From the NCBI GenBank assembly GCA_003290165.1, contig QNQO01002100.1, forward strand, positions 1 to 64,000: a DNA stretch of 64,000 nucleotides. The letters are read 5' to 3'. Numbering within the stretch: position 1 is the first letter of the stretch; every line of letters starts with the position of its first letter. Position numbers and translations under genes: made by a program. This document shows, piece after piece, positions 55,330 through 64,000 of the stretch. The DNA is from Berberis thunbergii. Lineage: Eukaryota > Streptophyta > Magnoliopsida > Ranunculales > Berberidaceae. The notes beneath the pieces were generated by a model that was not told the origin of the DNA, did no database searches, and saw only the letters and a program-made list of their open reading frames with translations.

Positions 55330-57533
55330 TGTCCAAGTAATTAACACAATGAAATCGACGACATTAATAGTCATTCCATTTATTGGAATGTCTATGAAAT
55401 TATTGTGTATGAAATGGGATGTTAGAGACAGTTAAACTCCATGGCTGCCATTAACACGCCACCGGGGCAGGGAGGAGCCTCAAGCAGCAAGGAAACTGCT
55501 TATCCTCCGTCGTTCACAATGATGGTAGGGAAACTTAAGAAAGCACAGGTAGACGATTCACCAACATACCATGTTTACACATCTTGGGAAGGTAAGCCCT
55601 ATGTTTCCTTCTCGAAATTTGCGTTGGTGATGAAATTCGCTACAGAAAGGCCTCTTCTCAGCGACATTAGAGACGCGATGACTAAGTATTGGGGCATACC
55701 TAGAGAGTTCACAATCGGGGCATTGGACAATCACCATGTCTTGAAAAAATTTGAAACAGAAGAAGCCATGATTAAGGAAATGGCAAGAGAGAAATGCAAC
55801 ATCAAAGGATACCTATATAGACTTGCAAGATGGGACTCAACTTTCAATCTTAAGAGAGATTCGAGCCAAAAACCTGTGTGGATTGAGCTTCCACGCTTAC
55901 CTTTTATTCTTTTCCTGTCAAAAGTCGTGTCTGAATCCATTGGACAATACCTAGTCATGGACAACTTCACCAGACATCTGTTGAGACATTTAGTTGCCAG
56001 GGTTTGTGTTTTGATAGATATCTCCAAGCCATTGCCAGACAAAATCTGGATCCAAGCTCCAACTCTTCAAGGTTATTGGCAAAGCGTTAGACACCCAGAC
56101 CCTCATTCATACTGCAATCATTGTGGGTTGCAAAGCCACTCAGAAGCAACTTGTTGGGTCAAGCACCCAGAACTAAGGAATGCCAAGCAAGTTGTATCAA
56201 AACAACAGGAGAAAAAGATGAAAAAAAACCTGATGAGCGGATCGATGAAGATGGATTCATGAAGATCCAATACAAGAAGAACAAAAGACAGTATGTACTG
56301 AAACATAAAGTTTTTGCTAATGTGTCAAAGGAAACAACTAAGGATGGAGGGTCAGAAAAAGATGACGTGACAAAGAAATCTACTGAACCGTCAGAGAGAA
56401 CTGCTGGTGAAGCTAAACAATCAAACGATTTGGCCGGCAGTAAAGATATCACAAATAGTGAATTACAAATAAGGCAAACTGCTGATGAGGTCAATGGTAA
56501 GGAGGATAAAGAAGAGGGTAACTCGAACATAGTATGAACCAAAACTGTGCAGAAGAAAAGCAATGAAAAAAAACAATAGTAGATATGGCTCCAGAAGTCG
56601 AGCACTTTGGGATTAATGATAAACATGTTGGTAAGGAGCACACATCTCTCGCTTCCAATAACAACGATGAAATCAGTCCAGAAAAGATGAACTCGGTTAA
56701 TAATAAATTGTGGATATGCCTCTGAAAAAATAAAAAATTTGGCCGATGCCGACAAAGTTATGCCCATGACGTGAAAGCCATCAAGGGCGATGTGTCAAAA
56801 GAAAACTAGGTAATACTTGTGACATAAGAAGACGAGGTAGCAGCAACGAATTGCAAGGAGTTGGGGAGAAAACATGGAAGTAAGCATTCAAATGAAATTG
56901 TGCCCAACTTAATTGAGGAAGATGAAGTAGGAGAAGTCAACAGTATGCTTGCTTCCAATAGTTCAGGTGCGAAGAAAAACAATAACTCTTATGTCCAACT
57001 CAATGTGAAAGAACTCAGCAATGCATAACTTAATGAAGCGAAAGACATTATTTCTCTGCCTGAGATTGAACATATGTTAATGATGATAAGTGAACATGAC
57101 AAGGGAAACGAAGTTCCTTATAACTTGCAAAAAAACTATTGTGGATCGTGGCAGGGATGCAGTGAAGTCATACTACATTTGGTTAAAAGATGTATGGGAA
57201 GAGAATAAGAACCGCACAATCACTAGGTTGCAACAAGAAAATTGTCTAGTTTCTGAAGAAAAACATGGGCTAGGCCTTTCTAGTGATGATGTGATTATAG
57301 AATCGGCTGTAAAGAAATTTCCTAATGCCCTCACCAAAGATTTTAGCCTTTGTCCTCGAAGATCCAATATAACTAAGAAAGCAAACAAAAGATACAAAGG
57401 TTGAGTTTGGCTATAGATTATGCTTGTAATGGTGAATCCTCTCTTGTGAGAGTTTGTCTATGTATTTGCTTTTGTTTCGTTTATATAAAGTTAAGGGATC
57501 CTTACAACACTGTTTGCTTTCCAAAAAAAAAAA
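55330..57533 (+). mobile_element. Poly(A)-tailed LINE-type insertion with ORF1 only
   Basis: The insertion ends in a run of A (57523-57533). TAGCAATTGAAA occurs immediately before (55318-55329) and after (57534-57545), a 12-bp target duplication. This is the signature of target-primed retrotransposition. The body holds an ORF1-type gene but no endonuclease or reverse transcriptase. It could be an internally deleted L1, a non-autonomous family, or a retrocopy of an ORF1 transcript. Confidence 0.75.
55441..57404 (+). pseudogene. LINE ORF1-like protein (DUF4283, CCHC zinc finger), frameshifted
   Basis: The frame 55441-56262 (273 residues) starts at an ATG preceded by CTCC. Residues about 60-190 match DUF4283: WGIPREFTIGALDNHHVLKKF, RDSSQKPVWIELPRLPFILF. 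A zf-CCHC_4 follows (YCNHCGLQSHSEATCW). At an A-run near 56219 the frame shifts; the continuation (to 56537) reads DEDGFMKIQYKKNKRQYVLKHK, typical of the region after the finger. 56540-57090 is broken, and 57090-57404 gives a basic C-terminus. In plant L1 elements ORF1 is the RNA-binding partner of ORF2. Confidence 0.82.
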
Positions 57534-57599
57534 TAGCAATTGAAAATTGGATTGGCACATATTAACTACCGCCATAAATACCCAATTTTTAGTTGATGA

Positions 57600-58010
57600 C
57601 ATTACAACAAAAATTCTCATTTATAGCATGTCAAAAACGCTATAACATGATATGATAGCATTAAATGACATGCTGTGATAGACCCCGTTATTAAAAGTCT
57701 AGCCTCTATGATAGCGTTTTTGAGGCGGAATTAAAAGCGCACTTTTAATAGCATTTTTAGACGCTGTTGTAACACTTTCAATAGCGCTTAGAACATGTTG
57801 TTGTATAATGTTAAATGTTGTTGTAACATTTTTCATAGTGTTTATTAAATTATTGTTACATAGTTTTATACAATGTTTTAAAGTGTTGTTGTAATATTTT
57901 TCATAGCATTTGTTAAATGTTGTTACATAGTTTTATATAGAGTTTTTAGAGTGTTGTAAAACTAGTAACCAAGACACTTTAAAAGTGTTATTAAAAGTGT
58001 ACAACATTTT
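57600..58010. mobile_element. Probable CACTA-type left terminus
   Basis: CATTACAACAAAAATTCTC (consensus CACTACAACAAAA) is followed by repeated subterminal phrases ATAGCATG, ATAGCGTTTTT, TAGCATTTTTAGACGC. Two 68-bp near-tandem units start about 57823 and 57890 (GTTGTTGTAACATTTTTCATAG). This looks like a CACTA end. No confident right end is found; similar TTTTTCATAGCACT sequence near 63330 may be the opposite subterminal region. Confidence 0.5.
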
Positions 58011-59576
58011 TTTTACCCATTTGTTTTTAGCTATATTGGTATCATTGCAATGTTATACTTGCTATTGAAAGTGCAACGGTAAATAGAATCCGACAATGTA
58101 AAAAAGTCTTCATGTATAACATAATCATGCTAATTTAATACATGGTAAACTAAATAAATCTCATTAGTTATTACAAAACATTTAAACATAGCATGAAGTC
58201 ATTTCTTCAAAGTACATAAACTCATTTTTCCCAGTCATTTTTTTCTTCTTCTTCAACATCATTCTTCATCTTCTTCTTCATATAAACAAAAAGATATATC
58301 TAGAGGTTATAAATCTTGCTAGAACAAACAATGATCCCTCACATATGTAAAACAAATAAACTACAAGTACAAGGGGTTTTAATGATAGTACAAACACTTG
58401 TGAAAAGCCACTTGGTTCTTAATGATAAACGAGTTTTAAGCCTAAGTTGTGTTTCGCTACCAAACTTATATTTAATAAATTAAAACAGAAAGACTTGTAA
58501 TTGGTTAAGGCACCCTCAGCCTCACTCAAACCCTATGATTCATCATCATTCCATTATTCAATGGAAGCTCCACACATTATTTTACCCATGCTAGTAGTTT
58601 GTTCTTCACAAGTTTCACCAATCAAACACAACCGTAATAAAGTATTCAAAGATTGTGAGACTTTGATAAACTGCCACAGAAGTTTTTTAAAAAAAAAAAA
58701 GTTCTATACTAAATGGTGTTATATAGTTGTTGATCAAATAAATAAGGAAGCATCCATGAAGTTATGGTTTATGCTAAGAGGAACTGAAAACTGAAAAAAA
58801 ACACCATAGAACACCACATTTGATCCAGACATGTTACAAAAAATTTGTACCTTGCAGTTCATGTAGGACCACATGCAACACATGAGCTGATGGCACCACA
58901 TAACCAAAAACCAAATAATGTCTCTTTATATTACAGATGACCACAAGCATGTAGTACAAGCATGCAGTTAATGCACATGACCACTAGCTGGTTATGGTTT
59001 CTTTTGTTGTATTTTCTAGGATAGTTTGGACTATCCATTTGCTATCCAGAATCTTTGTACTCAGTTTTACATTTTTGTAGGGTCTGATACCGGGTAAATG
59101 AAGTTGTGCTTCGCTATTTTTTGTAGTGTCATACACTTTGTGTCTGCAGATTTTGTTAGTCAAGGTTGCTGCAGTTTTAGGTGCCGGAACATGGAGCGTT
59201 TCATGCTCCTGATGCATGACAGTTTCATGGTGGTGTTGGCCCTAGTTCTTGATGGCAAGTGGCATGGAATTTGCAAGATATTCCCACGTTGTCTCTGTTT
59301 CAGAGCATTTTGTTTTGGGCAAAATTTCATGGATTTAATTGGTTCATAGGTTCTGACCAATTAACTTGATGTTGTGTTTTGTTGCTTCATAGGTTCTGAC
59401 CATGGAATTGGTAGTGTAAGGTTGTGGAATGGCGAGCCTTCAAGGTCTGGTTCATGTTTTTGCTTTGGCAAGGATTTAAGATATATTTATGTAGTTCGGT
59501 GTTCCATTGGGTAAAGTCGTAACGTACCCCGACTATGTTGTTAAAAAAAAGAATACATGAAGGGACAAAATAAAAA
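58011..59576. other. Non-coding sequence, nothing firm
   Basis: AT-rich. A segment at about 59040-59550 ends in an A-run (59540-59547) after TACCCCGACTATGTTG and may be the 3' tail of a retroposed sequence, but no ORF domain or target duplication is seen. Confidence 0.4.
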
Positions 59577-60776
59577 AACAAAGACAACAGCTGATGCTCT
59601 CAATGATGTCATGAGTGACATCCACACAGGTGGTTCATTGGACATGAATAAACCCACATGCCCAAATAAGTGGAAATGAAGGCAGGAAATTTTCTATTGA
59701 CACCACTGCTACAACACTATAAAGACACCTATATTATGTAAACACAACTAAATAACTGGAAAAAGTTATTTATAAAAGCTTACCTAGCGCACAAACTATT
59801 AATTACAGCCTAACAACTTTGTCAGCGGGCCATGGTACTGAACTTCCAATTGCATCTTCAATAGAACTCATTTCAGATGAAGGCCTCCATAAACACCATA
59901 CAACTCCATTGTTTGGGGATTCACATGCTCTGGCATGACTTTTAGGCACTTGAACCTCCTCTACTATTAGGGATTCACATGTTCTAGCACGACTTTTAGG
60001 CACAACATGTGAACCTCCTCTACTTCAATTGCATTGAATGTTCCCAATACCTTAGCTACCCTACAGTTTGTAAACCAAGTGCACTAGGGGGAACAAACAC
60101 AATACTACCAAAATCCACCAAATTAACATTTTGCAGGCATTTCTTCCATACATGGTCCTTTGAAGCAAAAATGTTGGAACCCATTTGAAGATGATGGAAT
60201 GGGGACTACAGCTTGAATAGCCTAATCAACATCCTCTTCAACTTCATTTCCAAGGGAGTTTCCCAAATCTCCTAGAAAAATCGAAAGCATTTGTCGCATC
60301 AAAATATGATCTTCACATGACTTTAGTTAGTAAAAAATTTAAAACGAAAATTATGTCAAATTGAAGAGCCATACAACACTTCTAGTACTATAAACCTACC
60401 AAAACTACTGAAATTTGTTCAGTAGTTTATTCCCCTTCTTTTTCAACCTTTTCAACTTTAGATTTGGCATTCAATGTCATCTCATAATAGTTTCAAAGAG
60501 TTTTAAACTACTGGTTAGCAAGTTTGAGAGTTCCCTTTCCTTGTCTTGAAACTTCTCAATTGCATGATTGCATCATTAAACATTGTTGCTTGTATTTCCA
60601 GAATACCAAATGACAAGGTGTTAACAAAGTCACTTTGCTAACAGAAGAATGGATTCGATGTTGTTCCAGTCACTTTGCATCAAACATTACTACTATCTAA
60701 TCCGATGATTTGCACTGTGGGGAGATACATAAAAAATAGGGAAGTAATTCAGATGATTTGCATTGTGGGGAAAAAC
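59577..60776. other. Non-coding or unrecognised sequence downstream of the MAP70 copy
   Basis: A direct repeat containing GATTCACATG, CTGGCATGACTTTTAGGCAC or its CTAGCACGACTTTTAGGCAC variant lies at about 59917-60010. On the minus strand near 60560-60480 an open coiled-coil-like phrase (EKFQDKERELSNLL) is present, not assignable. Confidence 0.4.
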
Positions 60777-62669
60777 CTGCAAGAATCTTCGCTCTTCAAG
60801 ATATTGCTTAATGGACATGACTTTATCATTTTCAACTTTCCACTCACTAATTACCAATGTTGCAACTCGACTAGCTGAAACTTTAGCTCTAGCTAGTTCT
60901 CTCTCCAACAACCTATTTTCTTCCTAGAAAGTGGAAGAGTACAAATTATTATAGACAAGTACTCCAAGCTGGTTTAGACATCATGAACAATTAAAGTAAA
61001 ACCAACAAAGTTCAAGGCAGAGCCTTACTTTTAATTCAGATATTTGACGCTGACAATCACGAACTGTATTGGCAAGTGCCCCACTTGCTAGAATGAACTC
61101 CTCAAGTTCCTGAATTGTATGGCTAAGCTTCTCAACTTCAATAACCTTTTGACGACTAGATTTATCAAGTAGTCTATTCTCTTTCTGCACCAGAAACTGA
61201 TGTTAATAACCTGTGTCACCAAACAAATAAAAATGAGAAATACGCAAAATGAATCCCTAAAAGTTGTGCCTAGCAGATCTTAGTATGTCTCTTTAACTCC
61301 ATGTTCTGGTTTTGAACCTCCTGTACTGTCAAAGCTTGTTTCAGAGCACTCATCAATATCCTTTCTGCTTCAAGAAGAATAGATTTTTTAGACTCGTTGA
61401 GACGTTCCAAAGCTTTCTTATCATCTTGTAGAGCTGCAATCTAAAAGAATAATAAGAAATAAATTCCAAAACACTTGATCATGTTCCGCACAAGCATTAA
61501 AGTTGTTACTCTTGTTCTTGTACCTCAGTCTTATACATTTTGATTTCAACCTCAAAAGGTGCAATAACAACCTCAACTGGAATAGAATTGTCATCCTTTT
61601 GATTTGCATATACCCTTCAAAGAGTTGCTTCTGCAGAAAATTGTGCAGCTAATGTTTCTTTCTTCTCACATGTGAGCTTTTTGATTTCAAGATTTGTTTG
61701 GATATCGAAAGTCATTGTCTTATAACATGAAGTGGTAATTAGGTAGAGTTTGGAATCACAAGTATAAAAGTGAATTACCTTATTGTTGAGAAGATTTTCA
61801 TTAAGACTCAGCTTCTAATCCAATTTTTCCAACTCGTTTTTGAGCTGCATAAAATAAATGAATTTGATATTTAGTATAGCTCAACATGTATGTGAACTGA
61901 TTTTGATTTATTTTGATTTTAGTACATTTTCTAAAGCCTTATCTTTCAGAACTTCGACACCTTTCAAAGCCTTGATTTCCCCACGAGCAGCTCCAAGTCC
62001 CCAACCCTTTTCTGGAATTAAGTTTGATATATGAGTATATCTTTTAAACCAACAGAAATCTTTTAAACAATAAACAAATCAAACATGGAATTAAATAAAT
62101 AATCAAAATTTCCATTAAAGAAAACATTTAACAATTGTACTTAAAACACCCTATACTTAATAAAAAATAACTCAAAGCAATATTAAACATTTTAGCAAAC
62201 CAAACTGAGATGCTGAAACTAGAAGAAACAACTTTGATGCTCATTGATCAACTAGCCGAGGTAACCTAATGCAATACTAGTTAAAAGCCCATTGAACCCA
62301 TTACTCCAAATAAACTTAAAACAACACCAAAACAAAATGCTTGAACACCTCCAACCCAATAAGCCAAACTTAAACCAGATAACACAATAGCATCTCAACA
62401 ATGCAAGGTACTAAAACAAAACACAAAACGAGAAGAACCCATTACACATCATGAAACTAATCTAAAATCCCATTGAAGATCAGACCAAAAAACAAAGCTT
62501 TGAGCCGGTTTTGCAGCCGATTGAGCTCCAACACCACTGGGTCAGAAGGAGTCAGAAAGAAGTCTTTTTGAGTCAATTCCTCTGAACCCATTGTTGATTT
62601 TTTCTTGAAAACACAAACCCAGTTGCTTGTCTTCGACGAAATTGGATTTGATGTTGTTTCAGTCGACAT
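60777..62669 (-). pseudogene. Truncated MAP70 gene copy (microtubule-associated protein 70)
   Basis: Seven exon-like segments on the minus strand follow the MAP70 order: 62669-62499 (DPVVLELNRLQNRLK), 62011-61926 (EIKALKGVEVLKDKAL), 61844-61779 (LKNELEKL), about 61695-61525 (EIKKLTCEKKETLAAQFSAEATL), 61440-61271 (IAALQDDKKALERLNESKK, LLEAERILMSAL), 61184-61031 (ENRLLDKSSRQKVIEVEKL) and 60923-60777 (LERELARAKVSASRVA, KQYLEERRFLQ). Many splice sites are intact, so it is a genomic copy, not a retrocopy. It has TAG in exon 3, TGA in exon 4, a lost acceptor at exon 4 and a changed donor at exon 5. It stops at about the middle of the protein. MAP70 binds cortical microtubules in plants. Confidence 0.85.
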
Positions 62670-63656
62670 TGGCAGGCTCCATTTCTCGGAACCTAAAAAA
62701 AAGATGAAATTAATGTGAGAAGGAAGAGAGCGCAAAACTTGGTGTTCAACATGACAGCACGGAGGATCCCAGTGTTTTCCATGGTCATGTTGAGATTATC
62801 GGGGGTTTACTAGTGGAACTCGTGTAATCCATTAGAAAAGTTGAAGCGAGCGACGTTCATTCTGGCTTTCAAGATCTTATTCTATCATAGGGACGGACCA
62901 AGATGCAGGACTTAGAGTGCAAACGATCTTTGTTTTAGGCTTTCCGATTGCTATGTTGCTCAGGAGTTGGGACATTGCCGACATTTGATTCAGATGCGCT
63001 ATTGGAAAACAGATAGGGAAGAAAAGCTATTGTGGTTGAAAAAGAGGAGAGAGATGTGAAGAAGAAAATGAGGGTTTACTTTTCACAAGAGAGAGGGAGA
63101 CTCGGTGGAACTCGCTCTGGATTTCTCCCGGGATCTCTCCCTAGCTCTCTCTCTCTCTCTCACTCTTGCCCTCTCTCCCTGGAACTCGCCTCTTCCTTGA
63201 TTTCTCTATTGTGCCTTTGGTTAAAGTGAGCGGAGGGTTTTTTAAAATTTTAAGTGAAATCGATGCGGTTTCGTTTTTTTCCCCTTCAGTTCTATAGTGT
63301 GTTAATCTTGTAATTAAAACTTGGGTTTTTCATAGCACTAAGTGTGAAAATGTTGTATTTAAATGCTATTAATAGGCACTTAGCAAACTGGACTCGTTGT
63401 CATCCCTAAAAATAGTTTTATCGTTAACTACACCCACCCAATGGATTAAAATATAAGAATATGTTGGCCCCTATTGAGTTTTTATTTTTATTTTTTTGGT
63501 GAATGGCCCCTATTGAGATTCATTTACAAGTACCCCAGTTGTCTGTTACCTGAAAATCAATCCACCATACTTGCTTTGGGGTAGGGTAGATCCGTGGAAC
63601 AAAAGAAATCAATATCAGATTCAAATGATGGTGGATTTGGAAACAATATTTCAACA
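62670..63656. other. MAP70-copy upstream region and flank
   Basis: No gene is seen. Purine- and pyrimidine-rich 5' UTR-like sequence lies at 63030-63190, including a CT run at about 63147-63164. 63300-63400 has short phrases (TTTTTCATAGCACT, GCTATTAATAGG) resembling the subterminal repeats near 57700-57950. Confidence 0.45.
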
Positions 63657-63829
63657 TTGAAAATGAAATGGGAACCTTACTTGAAATCTCCTCGAAGAAA
63701 AAAAGGCACGTGACAATCCGTGATGATGGAGAACCCTAAACAGTTGAAAACGAAATGGGAACCTTACTTGAAATCTCCTCGAAGAAAAAGTCACGTGACA
63801 ATCCCTGATGATGGAGAACACAAAACGTG
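63657..63829. repeat. Tandem repeat, two units of about 87 bp
   Basis: Units at 63657-63743 and 63744-63829 both contain AAATGGGAACCTTACTTG, AAATCTCCTCGAAGAAAAA and CACGTGACAATCC. The antisense frame over them repeats a peptide phrase accordingly and is not a gene. Confidence 0.88.
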
Positions 63830-63897
63830 ACAATCCACAAATAGGACACGTCATGGCCACTGTTAGTGATAGGTTAGCTAGAATTATGGCTTTGTGG

Positions 63898-63926
63898 CAT
63901 TCACATTCACATTCACATTCACATTC
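63898..63926. repeat. Hexanucleotide microsatellite (CATTCA)n
   Basis: Nearly five units of CATTCA in tandem. Confidence 0.9.
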
Positions 63927-64000
63927 AAACTGTGCCTAAAATTTTATCTTCGTTGACGCCTATTGATGATTTTGGTAACTATAAATTAAACACTTCCAAG

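Noticed and set aside
59108..59129. TTTTTTGTAGTG as the right end of the CACTA element starting at 57600
   Set aside because: The flanking triplets do not match (TGA left, TCA right) and the inner sequence lacks the subterminal repeats.

Overview
The window is nuclear DNA of a flowering plant, most likely a eudicot. It is AT-rich and holds almost nothing except transposable elements at different stages of decay. Evidence for a plant is a FAR1/FHY3-type Mutator transposase, Athila, Tat and chromovirus Ty3/gypsy lineages, Ty1/copia, a TRIM, hAT, PIF/Harbinger and CACTA termini, a DUF4283 LINE ORF1, and a degenerate copy of the plant-specific MAP70 gene. I see no intact host gene, no rRNA or tRNA gene and no CRISPR array.

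Layout. 1-1058 holds nothing recognisable. 1059-6235 is a decayed Ty1/copia element on the minus strand. 6537-17099 is a 10.56-kb Mutator-like element (MULE) bounded by a perfect 9-bp target duplication (TTTATAGAT), with terminal inverted repeats of about 1.85 kb. Between them lie a FAR1-type transposase with four in-frame stops, an ARM-repeat gene fragment and a small RNase-H1-N-domain plus transmembrane ORF. The MULE and a hAT element (17440-18134) appear to sit inside an older LTR-like sequence. A CACTA terminus ends at 19622, followed by a gypsy-LTR-like stretch. Two small foldback elements (22889-23077 and 24885-25072) have termini matching the big MULE. 23854-24690 is a deleted Tat copy. 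25861-27188 is a PIF/Harbinger-like element with TTA duplications.

27197-30580 is a minus-strand chromovirus whose reverse transcriptase is split by a very young TRIM (29712-30338). 30843-55266 is a 24.4-kb nest: a Tat element with TSD ATAGT that carries gag, a mutated protease and a degenerate antisense ORF but no RT or integrase. Its 5' LTR is split by an Athila-type solo LTR (31361-32867). Its body is split by Athila 1 (37130-43684, minus strand), whose RT is split by Athila 2 (43685-50976, minus strand). Athila 2 is an internally deleted element with nearly identical LTRs.

55330-57533 is a poly(A)-tailed insertion carrying only a LINE ORF1-type gene between 12-bp duplications. 57600 onward looks like a CACTA terminus. 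60777-62669 is a truncated, intron-containing MAP70 pseudogene on the minus strand. The last 600 bp hold small tandem repeats.

The elements do not form a pathway; the region records sequential insertion. The points of most interest are the long-TIR MULE with its repeated hairpin modules, passengers and local small relatives, the pol-less Tat with an antisense ORF, the Athila deletion derivative that keeps an open frame across its junction, and the possible association of a CACTA end with MAP70.
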